Source of the DNA: Coenobita brevimanus
Taxonomy: Eukaryota > Arthropoda > Malacostraca > Decapoda > Coenobitidae
NCBI GenBank assembly: GCA_032717465.1
Contig: CM064632.1
Coordinates: forward strand, 23,785,965-23,849,964
Length of the DNA: 64,000 bases
Direction of reading: 5' to 3'
Positions 1 to 10,965 of this stretch are shown one piece after another. Both the position numbers and the translations under genes were made by a program. Within the stretch, counting starts at the first letter, position 1. The number at the start of each line of letters is the position of its first letter. The notes under the pieces were generated by a model, which saw nothing but the letters and a program-made list of their open reading frames with translations, made no database searches and was not told the DNA's origin.

Positions 1-800
1 TGAGTTATGCTCAAGGTTATGTTTAGAGTTATGATTACATTTGTGCTTTGAGTTACGTCTAAAGTTATAGTTACGTAAGCCTACAGTTATGTTTTGATTT
101 ATGCTTAGAATTATATTTAGTTATGTTTAGAGTTAAATGCTGCTTTCAGAACTTGGTGTAAAAGTGTATAAGTCGTAATGAAGTGAAGAAAGTCAGTAAC
201 AAATTTCACACAAATCAGTTCCTTAAATGAAAAATAACGAAATAACTCTTTTTATTTAGAACAGTGATTCACCCAATATCAACACATGTAGCTGGACTGG
301 AGGGGTTAACGAAGGCTTTATCTAACCCTTAACTTCTAAAAGCCAATCTGAAGGTAAATAAAATCGTCCAGAGTCAATACGGAAAAAACAAAAAACTAAA
401 TTAGCCGAAAGGAATATGAAGGTGCTTTCTAAGTGCCCTTACTACCTGGCTTTTTGGATCTCTATGACACTACCATATTTTGATTAATTTCATACGTATC
501 TGCACAGGTTACACCTTCTGCTCTTGCTAACTCGCCAGGAAACAAATACACAAAGTTTTAACAACTTTCTGATCCCGTCTAAATCCGATGACGTCCTTTT
601 TTCTTAACTGTTTGCTTCATTCTTGCGACTACCCAGCAAATTTACTCAAAAGCGTCTTATACTGAGGATCTGCTGAGGCAGCACCTACCCCTCCCCTCCA
701 GTTTTAAAAATCTATCCTAAGACAAGAAGCGGTGCCAAGGCACAGCGAACCCTAGCCCGACAGTCATTTAAGTCCTGATGTATAAACACAACAGGATATC
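1..800. other. Non-coding stretch, no gene recognised
   Basis: Short-ORF, AT-rich DNA. The first 140 bases are a degenerate repetition of a GAGTTATG/TTTAGAGTTATG-like word, probably an old minisatellite. Nothing else in it is recognisable. Confidence 0.5.
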
Positions 801-809
801 TAGTAAAAG

Positions 810-1200
810 ATGTCACATATCAAATTTGGAGTAAATCGGATGAAAATTGACGATTTTATGCCCATTTGAAATTTTAGGCCCGATCCACCTGACACTGACC
901 CCCCTACCGCTAAGTGGGGGTGACCCCCCTGATGTAATGAGGCATGTTATAGGATGCAGATTTGAAAGATGCACCTTTAAGTTTTGGTTTCATGATACAG
1001 CGAATCTGAAAGGAGTTACGGTGAAAATGTGGTTTTTACCCGTCCCCGTTTTTTTATATTTTGGGGGCCTACAGCCTGGGACTTGGCCCAATTTGGCCCA
1101 AAATTCATTTAAGTGATCTGAAGGTCATAGCCCATCATCCCTGTAATTTTAGTCAAAATCGCACCAGTAGTTTTCGAGTAAAGTTGTTAACAGACAGACA
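810..1200 (+). repeat. Dispersed invertebrate-type repeat ending in an ACAG tail
   Basis: Contains a 'caaatttggagtaaatcgga' word and ends in 'ttttcgagtaaagttgttaa' followed by (CAGA)n. From memory, this layout (a 'caaatttggt...atcgg' block, then a 'tcgag.aaagttgttaac' block, then a tetranucleotide tail) recurs in many aquatic invertebrate genomes. A related block is present near 33760-33800. The short ORFs across it have no recognisable domain. The family name is unknown to me. Confidence 0.45.
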
Positions 1201-1350
1201 GACAGACAGACAGACTAACAAACAAACAAACAAGCAAGCAAAAAAGAAAAAACAAACAAACAAGCAAGCAAAAAAGAAAAAACAAACAAACAAGCAAGCA
1301 AAAAAGAAAAAACAAACAAACAAGCAAGCAAAAAAGAAAAAACAAACAAA
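1197..1350. repeat. (CAGA)n followed by a 30-bp minisatellite, four copies
   Basis: (CAGA)n at about 1192-1215 runs into AAAC-rich sequence. A 30-bp unit (CAAGCAAGCA, then AAAAAGAAAA, then AACAAACAAA) then repeats four times at 1231-1350 without visible variation. Both strands give artificial K/Q/T-rich or C/F-rich ORFs. The uniformity suggests recent expansion. Confidence 0.9.
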
Positions 1351-1680
1351 CCGAATGAAAACAGTACCCGTCAGCAAGCCCCTCCGAGGTGGGAACAGGT
1401 AATAAATAAACCGGTCAAGAGATGGTAAGAAGAAAATAGAACCAAAAAAAATAAAACTTCCCCGGTCCGTATGGGTAACACACTCACTGAACCGATTCAT
1501 TGTCAGAATCTGGAAGTTTTTCATATTCTTCCCCAGTTCCATTCCTGCCACCGCCATATAATTTTCTTACGGATAAAAGTGCTTGAAGCAGTACAGGTGT
1601 TTACCCTCACATGACGGGCTTCTACACCTAAGCTGAATGAAATCGTTGGACGACAGTAAGAACTGTGTAAACTATAGTCG

Positions 1681-1681
<1 letters not shown>

Positions 1682-1728
<47 letters not shown>
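1682..1728. repeat. (CA)n microsatellite
   Basis: Uninterrupted CA dinucleotide, about 23 units. Confidence 0.97.
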
Positions 1729-1730
<2 letters not shown>

Positions 1731-1929
1731 ATGTAATCAGCCATCCCTTCTTCGACCAACTCATCCTCAAAATTATGACGAACTTACTAAGAAATTACCA
1801 AGAAGTTAGAAATGGGTGATCAGTCGAAAACTTTGCAAGGGATTATTGCAAATTAAAAAAAAAAAAAAATGCCGAAGCGAGTGAAGATAAGAGCGAATTT
1901 CCAAGGTTCTAAGGTCAAGGCTGGAACAG

Positions 1930-2151
1930 GTCAAAGATTACGTTTTATCAATTTAACATGACCCAGATTTTCGTCATTTTGTAGCTGATTTCGCTTTGAC
2001 CAGTGACAGAATAAAGCAAATATTACAGTTCTGCACCCTTACCACAGCACTTCTTCGTGACAAGCATCTTACTCTAATATTAACCCGTTTTTACAACTCA
2101 GCATTTTAGATGGAAAGATGGCAATTACGAAAAGTTACGTGAAGAGTATGT
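1930..2151. mobile_element. Short inverted-repeat element, family B (MITE-like)
   Basis: Carries the family B blocks: a left end with TTTAACATGACCCAGATTTT, a central run with 'cttcttcgtgacaagcatct' (tandem motif for 'agtgctatgg...' read on the other strand) and 'ttacaactcagcattt', and a right end similar to the complement of the left. Other copies lie at 10464, 10795, 18347, 18684, 20309, 32741, 34416 and 43111. About 220 bp, with no coding capacity. Ends are approximate because this copy is diverged. Confidence 0.6.
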
Positions 2152-2293
2152 GTCAAGTTAAAATGAAAAAAGCATCAACGCCAGGCAGAGGGATCCCACC
2201 CACCTTGCTCTATTTTAATTGTTTAGGGTGTAATAGAATCCGTCATTCGAGTGAAGGGGTGAGGACGGTGCCGTACACGCAAAGGCACGAATC

Positions 2294-2410
<117 letters not shown>

Positions 2411-2481
2411 GCTACTTGAGGAGGCTCCCAAGTACTTTTTCCTCACCACTTTACTTTTGCACATATTTTTAATGACAGCTG

Positions 2482-2690
2482 GTGCTAGGGAGGTACGCCT
2501 TCATGTGGTAGCACTGACAGCCGGGCGACTCCACTGTCCGTTTTTTTTTTTTCTTCATCTCCCTCCCTATCCCCTCAAAAGGAGGATGGTGGACTGCGGG
2601 AGAAGGGCAACTTTAATCTGTAGTCCACTGGTTCTGTTTCCAGATGAACCTGGGGCTGCAACTACTAATATTACTATTGCATTATATCCA
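2482..2690 (+). mobile_element. SINE-like dispersed repeat, copy 1
   Basis: About 200 bp sharing an ordered set of words with 37745-37945 (same strand) and 5480-5690 (opposite strand): 'gacgccttcatgtggtagcac', a T/C-rich middle ending in 'cctatccc', 'agtggactgc.gga', 'cagt..gtt.cca...cag', and a terminal 'gatgaacctgg' followed by a CAA/ACT trinucleotide run. Three copies with the same ends and a simple-repeat tail fit a SINE or a processed non-autonomous retroelement. I see no convincing A and B boxes. Confidence 0.55.
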
Positions 2691-2834
2691 TACAAACTCT
2701 CAATACTGCAAAGATATATACAGCATGTGAGACAACAAGACGGATTAACACCGAAAGTAAATCGGTACATGAGAGGCGCTGGAATATCTTCAGAACCGAC
2801 AAGAGGACATCTCTGTGACGAGTGATTTGTGTAC

Positions 2835-2970
2835 AGCCGACAAGAGTTTTTTTTCTTAACACCTCTTCTTTAGCGACTTCTGTATACTACGCCTTCATAT
2901 CCCACTGTATTTCACTTATTCATACTTTGTTGACAATAAAACGATGTAAATAATGCCAGGTAAAGGTAGG
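2835..2970. mobile_element. Partial inverted-repeat element, family A
   Basis: Contains the family A terminal block 'taacacctcttctttagcga' and then a short diverged interior. The opposite arm is missing, so this is a fragment. Confidence 0.4.
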
Positions 2971-3039
2971 TACCCTAGGTAAATTCATCCACACGTGGTC
3001 GGCCTAAGCGCGCGTGCTCAGAAAGTCTAACGATCTATG

Positions 3040-3315
3040 ATGACGAATATTGCGCAAATGTTCTTTGCTGTTCCCAACGTAATGTGATTAGTCATTAAAT
3101 ACAGACAGATGGAATAACCAGACAGACAAGACGGACAGACAAACACTTAGACAGTAGGTTGCAACTTGAGTTAAGCCACGCCCTCGCTCCCCACTCAACC
3201 AATCAGAACGCACGCTCCATTCAGGTCAGGCTGTGATGTCATCAAATAGGCCACGTTCATAATTACGATAAATAATATTGCGCAAATTATCTTTACTGTT
3301 TCCAACGTAATGTGG
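3040..3315. repeat. Direct repeat pair with GC-box and CCAAT-like words between
   Basis: 'atattgcgcaaatgttcttt' near 3047 is repeated with few changes near 3273, each followed by 'ccaacgtaatgtg'. Between them lie CAGA repeats, a CCACGCCC word and CCAATCAG. The spacer resembles promoter elements, but it sits inside a duplicated segment and no ORF follows. Confidence 0.5.
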
Positions 3316-3569
3316 GCGCGCGCACGTTCAATACGAGAGTGTTAATGTGTAATATCCAACATTTATCGCTAGGAATACGATGCTACGAAGCATCCTCTGC
3401 TGTCTGGAATAGGGTGTGGGTGCTAAGCGTTTTTCACATTTATCGATCTATTTATCTATCTGACTACCTATCTATATCTATTTACCTACCGATTTCTCTC
3501 GTGGGGAAAAAGCAGCACAGAATATTATTGAGATCCCTTCGTAGCATGGTGGGAATGGTACACCAGGAC

Positions 3570-3570
<1 letters not shown>

Positions 3571-3635
<65 letters not shown>
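3571..3635. repeat. (CT)n microsatellite
   Basis: About 32 CT units. Confidence 0.97.
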
Positions 3636-3637
<2 letters not shown>

Positions 3638-3752
3638 GACACAAAGCAGAGACTATGTTCATTTAGATACCGTAGCCGATACGCAGCCGACATCACTCGA
3701 TCACGTCACGACATAAATTGTCACCCATATGACACGCCACAAAAGTTCCCTT

Positions 3753-3754
<2 letters not shown>

Positions 3755-3799
<45 letters not shown>
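3755..3799. repeat. (GT)n microsatellite
   Basis: About 22 GT units. Confidence 0.97.
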
Positions 3800-3801
<2 letters not shown>

Positions 3802-3854
3802 AAATACACTCACGTCACCCTCTTACTCGGTTAGGCCACATTCCTCTTTCTCCT

Positions 3855-4268
3855 TATCGTTCGTCATTGTCATTATCAACATTACCATCATCATAATTAT
3901 CATTTATTACCATCGTCGTTATCATCTTCGTTCCAGTACCTTTAATAAACTGTTGTCACTCGTTTACCTGGCTACCTTTTTATCTCATTACTGTTCGTCA
4001 TCATCATCGTCATTATCATCAGCATCTTCACTCGTCACTCGATCGGCTAGGGTACGCTTCTCTTTCTCATGGTCGTTCCTAGTGGTCATCATCATCGTCA
4101 TCACTACCGTCGTCGCCATAAATTCACACTACTCTCGTCTAAGGGACTCGTCTCCTTATTATTCGTCATCGTCAACGTCATCGTCGTCATCATCCTCATC
4201 GTCATTACCGACATTACCCTACCATTACCATTATCATCATCTTCATCATAATCATCATCATCATCATC
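3855..4268. repeat. Degenerate ATC/GTC trinucleotide-rich tract
   Basis: Imperfect CAT/CGT/ATC triplets over ~400 bp give S/H-rich frames on the plus strand and D/M-rich frames on the minus strand. Similar CAY-type tracts surround the LINE and LTR element at 7.6-17.5 kb. Confidence 0.85.
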
Positions 4269-4439
4269 TAAATCAATATCTTTATACATACTCTAAAAAA
4301 TACACCAACGTATCATACGCACACAGGATAAATTAATCGGTAATATTTTCAAACACCCCAGCCTCTGCTTCAAAATACTGTGAAGCCTACTTATCGGGCA
4401 AACTACTTGTCTTTCAACACTCAGATTTCTAGTAAGAGG

Positions 4440-4759
4440 AAGGCGGTGGCCGAGTCGGTGGAAATGTGGTCTACTGTTCTAATGGACGCGGGTTCCAATC
4501 CCGACTGAGGCAGAGAACAACTTAAAGGACATGAAATTCTTTTGCGAAAACTGCTGATCCACCAAAGACCCGACGGCATCTCGTAAAAACAACTCCTGTA
4601 GTACCAATACACTAGTCCTGTATGAGACAGCCCTAGCATGTATTCAATATGGACGGTGGGTATTAGCGCCGAAGTGGTGACATGTAGAGGTGTATGGTAT
4701 GTAGGAGGACTGCTGAGCCTTGAGAGCAGGCTATGGAGCCTATGCCCAGAGTCGGACAC

Positions 4760-4762
<3 letters not shown>
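4440..4762 (+). mobile_element. tRNA-derived SINE (SINE-1), copy 1
   Basis: The head looks tRNA-like: an A-box-like TGGCCGAGTCGG at 4447-4458 and a B-box-like GGTTCCAATCC at 4491-4501, with spacing longer than a minimal tRNA, as in Leu/Ser-type class II tRNAs. The unrelated ~250 bp body and the end are shared with 55610-55940, including 'cagcc/tctagca..tattcaata' and 'cctatgcccagag'. It is immediately followed by (AT)n. A head with intact pol III boxes plus a shared body and simple-repeat tail is standard SINE structure. It is not a functional tRNA gene, because the acceptor stem does not close. Confidence 0.8.

Positions 4763-4834
<72 letters not shown>
4763..4834. repeat. (AT)n microsatellite at SINE tail
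   Basis: About 36 AT units directly abutting the SINE-1 3' end. Confidence 0.97.
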
Positions 4835-4837
<3 letters not shown>

Positions 4838-5217
4838 TGCTGCAAATATGTTGAAGCCTTTATATATGAAGCGAAACGAAACCATTCAATTTTACGCAAA
4901 CATGATGTTGTATTCGAGTTGTGGAAGTGGCTCAGTTCCGTCAGATGAAGACAAACCGTTATACTGTAGGTGAATCCTCAAGTCAATATCTTAAATTTAC
5001 CAATCCGGTGAGGGACTTTAAAATGTATTCATGTTACCTTTATAAGCCTTCATTCGACTTAGCGCAAGCCTCTAGTAGTGAAGGGGGTAATAAGGCTGCG
5101 TCAGACTTATATTTCAGAATAAGTTCGTCTCTTGGTAAGAGTAAAATTAAAAACGAATTTTAAGAGCGAAGGGGTTAAATGAAAAACTCGATTACAATGA
5201 TGGTGAATAGTAGTAAC

Positions 5218-5222
<5 letters not shown>

Positions 5223-5268
<46 letters not shown>
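5223..5268. repeat. (AG)n microsatellite
   Basis: About 23 AG units. Confidence 0.97.
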
Positions 5269-5269
<1 letters not shown>

Positions 5270-5281
5270 CATTGAGCTAAA

Positions 5282-5415
5282 TAGGTTAACCACTTCACTC
5301 CCATGACGCGTTTTCCATTTACTGTATTCTTGCAACATTCAGACAATTTTATTCAGCGTAGGACAGATTCTTTGAAATGGAGGGGCTGATACAAAATTTA
5401 ATACCCCGCCTTGGC
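5282..5415. repeat. Dispersed repeat family D
   Basis: Starts 'ttaaccacttcactcccatg' and contains 'cagacaattttattcagcg', 'ggac/gaga', then 'gaaatggaggggctgataca'. Close relatives lie at 36035-36170 and degraded ones near 18108-18215, 40459-40530, 45645-45720, 47351-47440, 52670-52725 and 53660-53760. No coding capacity; class unknown. Confidence 0.55.
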
Positions 5416-5479
5416 TAATATGAGACCGTAAATTTGAATAAATAATAAAATAATCACACTGATAGGAATAAGTGTTGAA

Positions 5480-5690
5480 CAGGATTGGGATTATCGTTGT
5501 TGTTGCCCTTGGTTAATCTGAAACGTGAACCCAGTGGACTGCAGGATGAAGTTGCCCCCTTCGACAATCCACCACCCTCCACTCTCTCTCTCTCTCTCTG
5601 TTTCGTTTGTATAACTGGGCAGCTCCACCTCCCAGTCATCACGTAATGGCGTCCCTCTGCAGCACCTGGAGTTATGGTAAACATCGATAA
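5480..5690 (-). mobile_element. SINE-like dispersed repeat, copy 2
   Basis: Reverse-orientation relative of 2482-2690: contains the complement of 'gcagtccactgggtt', a (CT)n middle, and 'cagc/gacgccatta'. On the minus strand it ends in CAACAACAACG, the same trinucleotide-type tail as the other two copies. Confidence 0.55.
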
Positions 5691-5739
5691 CAGGTACAAA
5701 AAACGTACTAAATAGACTAATACGTGATCTGCTTAGGAC

Positions 5740-6900
5740 GGATACAGGTCACAACACCGGGTTCGGACAGGCGGGGTCAGTCCGAATACATTACTGGTAT
5801 CCGCTGGGGCCCCTGGGATGTAGTGGGGCACGTCAACAGGATCCCATAATCTGTTCAAGAGGACCACTGTTGGCATCATGACTGTTGACGCAGAGGGTGA
5901 GGTGGACTGGTGAGGGACGTGGTGAGGAAATGGAGGGATGGAAGGTTACCTGGTGAGAAATGAGGGATACTGTGAGGTCAAATGACGATCACCGGGATGC
6001 TGCGGGATACATTATGCCAAAGTAGGAAAGGAAGGTGAGGCATGGGAGGAAGGTGAGCTGGGGAGAGGGAGGAGGTGAGCTAGGGAGAGGGAGGGAGGTG
6101 AGCTGATGAGGGAGGAAGGGAGGTGAGCTGGCGAGAGAGGGAGGTGAGCTGGTGAAAGGGAAGGAGGTGAGCTCGTAAGAGGGAGGGAGGGAGGTGGTGA
6201 TGGATGAGAGATGGGATATAGAGGTACAATACCTGTCGACGAGATCCGATAATCTGGTGAAGAGGATTGCTTTAAGTAGGATGAATGCTAATGGAGTAAG
6301 GCCAGTGATGTAAGGGGAATAAAGTGAGGAAGGTCGGAGAATGGAGGGAGTGAAGTGGTGAAGGAGGGAAGTGAAGTGGTGAGAGAGAGAAATGGTGAGG
6401 GAGGGAAGTGACATGGTGAGGAAGTGAAGTGGTGTGGGAGGGAAGAGGTAGGGGAGGGAAGTGAAGTGGTGCGGGAGGGAAGAGGTGAGGGAGAGAAATG
6501 AAGGGGTGAGAAGGAAGTGAAATGGTGAGGGAGGGAAGTGAACTGGAGAGAGAGGGGAGGGTGAAGAGTAAAGTGGTGAGGGAGTAGAAGGTGGAAATTG
6601 TTGGGAGTAGGGATACAGAGGCGCTTATTGACAGGATCCGATAATCTGGCTGGGGATTCGCTGATAGCAGGATGAATGTTAAGAAGGGCGGCGCGGCGGA
6701 GGATGAACTGAACTGCAGAGGGTACATTGATAACAGGCAATTACGTATCATCAGCTTCATGAGTAGGGGCCCGAGGCTAGGCTTCGGTAGTCCAATACAT
6801 TTAAGTGTAGATGGCCAGCACACTTCCCCTGATGGCATTAGGTAGCCTAATTGAAACACTTCCATTCTTTTCTTTGGATTGAGTCTATGCAAGGCGTTCA
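5740..6900. repeat. Three diverged ~395-bp tandem units with nested minisatellites
   Basis: The word 'ggatcc.ataatctg' recurs at about 5840, 6243 and 6635, so the period is about 392-402 bp, each followed by 'agaggat...catga.tg'. Inside the units are ~20-23 bp GAGGTGAGCTGGTGA-type repeats (6040-6200) and ~18 bp AGGGAAGTGAAGTGGTG-type repeats (6325-6600). The proline/serine-rich minus-strand ORFs across it are products of the repeat. Confidence 0.7.
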
Positions 6901-7600
6901 CTCCGACTAAGGAGTTCCAACCACGAGACCATCAGTGAAGATGATGGGATTACGCGGTGATCAAAGAAGATATGACTGAGATTTGATGACGTGAAAATTT
7001 GACTAAGATGAGAAGACGAGTCAAGTGAAGAAGCCAAAACGAAACTGAGTAACAGGAACCGGCATTACAAGCTATAACTCACTCATTTCTCACTCTGACT
7101 GGGCAATTCAAACCCTTAAATCTCCCAGAGTGTTAAATGACCACAATGGAAGGAAATAACAAAGTAAATCGACCAAAGGAAAACTGACAATTATGAATAT
7201 AAAATCAAAGCATAGTAATAAAAAGAGGGAAAATGGGATAAAAATGGAAAAGGAAAAACTGAGAATTAAAACAGCAAAAAAGCTAAAAAAATAAGCAACA
7301 CCCACAAAAAGGAAAAGCATTAAGTTTAGGAAAACAAAAGGGAAAACTAAGCAAAAAAAAAGAAACTAAAAAGAGGAAAAAAGGAAAGTCTAACAAGTAT
7401 GTCGCAAACGAGGGAACAGAAACAGAAAAGAACAAAAGAATAGAAAGAAAATATTAGTAAAAAAGACAGAAAAATAACATTACTGGGAAAAAAGTATGAT
7501 GAAAAAGTGTAGGAAAAAAGTGTGTAGTGGTGGGCAACAGGGATTACTGAGGATTAGTGAAAGTCTGTGTCAGAAGTCACGGGCGCTCTCCTTTCGTCGA
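6900..7600. other. A-rich non-coding stretch
   Basis: Runs of GGAAAA, AAAAAGA and similar words, strongly purine-biased on the plus strand after about 7130. No domain-bearing ORF and no recognisable element. Confidence 0.5.
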
Positions 7601-7876
7601 GACTGGTGGTGGTGGTGCACGGACTATCACCACCACTAGCACCATCACCATCACCATCAGCCACTAGCACCATCATTATCACAATCAGCCACTAGCACCA
7701 TCATTATTACAATAAGCCACTATCACCATCACTCACCATCAACCACTAGCACCATTACTATCACCATATAGCACTATCATTTATCACAATATAAACATCA
7801 AGGGTCAACAGAACCACAATCATCATCATTACTAGCACCGGGAGTTACTAGCACTAGCAGTCATTAACATCGTTTA
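7600..7876. repeat. CAY-rich degenerate satellite, block 1
   Basis: Imperfect CACCATCA/CTAGCA triplets. The same sequence style resumes at 10285-10450, 10650-10710, 10966-11490 and 17298-17500, so one tract of roughly 1.2 kb seems to have been split by successive insertions. Confidence 0.8.
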
Positions 7877-10284
7877 ATCTCACCCAGTTGGTAAAGCAAC
7901 CAACCAGAATACCTGATAATCCTGACCATAATGCCCATCTCTTGGATTTATTCTTGACAAATAAACCACATCAATACAGGATAAAGGTACTGTCACCACT
8001 TGGATCCTCTGACCACAAGCTCATCAAAGCCTCATTAGTTAACCCTCCTACACCTCCCCGTTCTGAACCTGTCAGGGTGACCCGATGGCACTTTGATAGG
8101 GCAGACTGGGATGGATTTAGAAATTATCTTGCTGATGTTCCATGGCAGTCTTTCTTCTCTAGTGATCCCAATTCAACCCAACCCCACATTTGCGACTTAA
8201 TACTAGCTGGTAGGGATTTACTCATACCAAGTCAACAGTTCACTAAAAGACTGAACTCTCCAAAATGGTTTGATGGCAACTGTGCCAGAGCAACAGCCCA
8301 AAAGTCATTAATATATAATTCTTACTTAAACTCAAAAACATCTGAATCACTCTCCCTATTTAAAATTGCTAAAAATCATGCAAAAGCTGTATTAAATCTA
8401 TCTAAATCAAACGTTCTTCAAAAGCAAGCATCAAAACTACTTAACAACCCTAATGACAGTAGATTATTCTGGTCAACTCTTAATTCTTTCAATAATAACT
8501 ATAACAAGTCATCTTCCATTCCCCCACTAAAATCTTCAGATGGCAACATTACAAATGACCCACGTGGGAAAGCAGATATCTTTGCCAGTACCTTTGCCAG
8601 AAACTCTACCATAGATGATACAAGCCAGAATGTCCCAGTACTGGAACTTGATTCTCCCGAAATTGCCCCACTTAAAATACAGTCAGGGTACGTATAATCC
8701 ATTCTAGACAATTTACCTACAAACAAAGCTCCAGGCCCAGATGGAATTCCGTCAATTGTTTTGAAAAAGTGTTCCCCTGAACTTGCCTCTGTCCAAACTA
8801 AATTATTCAGACTATGCATACGTACTTCTTTATTCCCAAATTCATGGAAAGAAGCCAATATCCACCCAATTCCGAAGAAAGGAAGTTCGTCTGACCCCTC
8901 CAATTACAGACCAATAGCTGTCACATCTTCTCTTGGTAAGGTATTTGAAACTTTAATTAATAAGCACATTGTTAAACATCTTGAATCCAACAACTTAATT
9001 AGTGATAAACAATATGGTTTTCGCCACGAAATATCAACTATTGACATACTCAATCTCTTAACTCATATCATCCATCAATCAATTGATCTTTTTGGAGAAA
9101 CTCATGCAGTAGCTCTTGATATCTCTAAAGCTTTCGACAGAGTATGGCACCGTTCCCTACTGTCCAAACTCCCTTGCTATGGACTAATGTCTTATGTTCC
9201 TTTGATTTCTTTATATCTTAGTGACAGGAAAATAAGAGTAAAAATAGATGATGTATATTCCAATTTCCACTCAACGCCGGCGTGCCGCAGGGATCAGTTC
9301 TGGCGCCAACCCTATTTCTGGTTCATATTAATGATCTCTTATCTGTCACCCACAATCCCATTCATTCATATGCAAATGACTCAACACTACATAGTTCATT
9401 CACACTCAGAAATCCATTTACAAAGTCTAATATCCCTACCTCTCAACTCAGTACAGCCATCTCCATAAATCAAGATCTATCTACAATCAGTGAATGGGGA
9501 TATAACCTTGTCTCATTTAATGCTAGTAAAACTAAATATATACAGTTTATTAATAGACAGATATTGCCAGATTCGTACATTACCTTCAGTGCTACTAATA
9601 TTCCCATCTCCAAAAGTGTAATTCTTGGCGTCTCACTTAACAGTGCCCTCAGCTGGACCTCTCATGTCAGATCACTTGCTAAAACCGCCTCAGAGAAACT
9701 TGGATTATTGCACAGAGTCCGTAACTTCTTTGCCGATGAGCAGTTAGCTATAATTTATAAGAGTCATGTGCACTCTCAGCTTGAATATTGCTCACCCTTG
9801 TGGAATGGTTGTGGAGAGGTTGCATTAAGACAACAAGACAAAATTCAGAACAAAGCTGTTAGAATCATTAACAACCCTGCCATTACATATAAACTACCTC
9901 CCCTGCAAGTAAGAAGAAATGTTGCCCCCTTTGCATTATTTTACATATATTTTTTTGGCAAATGCTCAGACAAAGTTGCGTCCATGGTGCCACCTCTCCA
10001 TACCTTCCCTCGTGCTACACGGGCATCTGGTAGCGCTCATGACTCACTCAACCATATTGCAGAACTTCTGCCTATCAGAATTCTTTCATTCCCCGAACTG
10101 CATCTCTCTGGAACTCGCTTCCCCAGAGATGTTTCCCTCCAAATTTCAACTCACAACTGTTCAAGTCTAATTGTTACAGATATTTTATGAACGGAGGACA
10201 CTAGTAATCTGGTGTATGGATTATCATTTTTTTTTACTCATTTGTTTTTCCTTCCTCCGTTGTTATTTATTTAAAAAAAAAAAA
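7877..10284 (+). mobile_element. 5'-truncated jockey-superfamily-like LINE
   Basis: Non-LTR retrotransposon remnant. It begins inside the endonuclease domain and runs through the reverse transcriptase and C-terminal region. A short 3' UTR of about 85 bp with a T-rich run follows, and it ends in a 12-A tail at about 10273-10284. Both flanks are CAY-rich satellite, so the insertion point lies within that satellite. No target-site duplication can be recognised in such repetitive flanks. The clade call rests on general motif style and is tentative. Confidence 0.85.
7888..10190 (+). pseudogene. LINE ORF2: endonuclease end, reverse transcriptase, C-terminus (broken)
   Basis: Would encode the endonuclease/reverse transcriptase that copies the element at the target site. 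The first frame (7888-8694) opens with the endonuclease tail, including the GSSDHKLI block around residue 48. An in-frame TAA at 8695-8697 interrupts it, and the same frame resumes with APGPDGIPS, NYRPIAVTS, YGFR and DISKAFDRVWH. Near 9270-9280 the reading shifts by one frame into AGVPQGSVLAP and the motif C region, which reads YANDS where active enzymes have Y/F-A-D-D. The remaining ~280 residues include the usual LGVSL, AIIYKSHVHSQLEYCSPLW and C-terminal blocks. Three separate lesions make this a dead copy. Upstream endonuclease sequence is absent. Confidence 0.85.
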
Positions 10285-10450
10285 CTATCACTACTATCAT
10301 CATCACTATCATCACGATCACCACACCACCAAAACAGCAACATCATCCACTACAACCAGCAGTTAATATCAGCTACACCACCACTGTCAGCAACAATAAC
10401 TATCAGCATCATTTATCACCATCACTATCACTGTACTGTCTTTAAGACGA
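10285..10450. repeat. CAY-rich degenerate satellite, block 2
   Basis: ATCATCACTATCACC-type triplets directly after the LINE poly-A tail, continuing block 1. Confidence 0.8.
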
Positions 10451-10463
10451 CCTAGATTTACAT

Positions 10464-10645
10464 CCTCCAACAGCGTATTTCACGTAGCTCAGTGGCAGAA
10501 AAAGACGATACTGCGGCTCTGCATCCTTTTCATGGCACTACTTAGTGACTAGTAACACTTTCTAGTGATAAACTAGTGCTACAACTTAGTATTCAAGATG
10601 GAGAGGTGGTAATTTTAGGCCAAGTTAGAGTAAAAGGAGTATAGC
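10464..10645. mobile_element. Inverted-repeat element, family B (left end truncated)
   Basis: Matches the interior and right end of family B: 'cgtatttcacgtagctcagt', 'ggcagaaaaaga', 'ctctgcatcctttt', 'tattcaagatgga', and the end 'taggccaagttagagtaaaa' then GGAGTATAGC. The copy at 32741 begins with the matching left half. Embedded in the CAY-rich satellite. Confidence 0.7.
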
Positions 10646-10794
10646 ATCAAGAGTTATCAGCACCATCATCACTAACACCACCTCTATCACCACTTTCACC
10701 ATCCGTGTTAGATGTCTCGGCCGCTGTGTTGTCTTGGCGACTGGGGTGGGATATAAAGCTGCCATCTCCCCTCCTTGACTGCTGAGTTGTAGCA

Positions 10795-10945
10795 ATGGAT
10801 TACCGGCTGCAACAGATTATGACAGTAAGTCACAAAGAAGTGTTTTGGTGTAGAATGTACAGCCGTAGTGTTGTCTTAATTTTCCATTCAGCTACGTGAA
10901 ATGAAATCCAAGTTAAGGTGTGAAGGGTATAGCACTTTTTGTCAT
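10795..10945. mobile_element. Inverted-repeat element, family B (partial, opposite orientation)
   Basis: Interior block 'agtcacaaagaagtgttttg', 'gtacagccgtagtgttgtct', 'cagctacgtgaaat' and the end 'ccaagttaaggtg' then GAAGGGTATAGCAC. Compared with 10464 its interior is in reverse order. Confidence 0.6.
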
Positions 10946-10965
10946 AAACAGCACCAGGAGCCACT

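Noticed and set aside
3180..3230. Promoter with GC box and CCAAT box
   Set aside because: Lies within a duplicated dispersed segment and no exon follows.
4441..4510. Functional tRNA-Leu/Ser gene
   Set aside because: A and B boxes exist, but acceptor stem pairing is missing and the downstream body is shared with another SINE copy.
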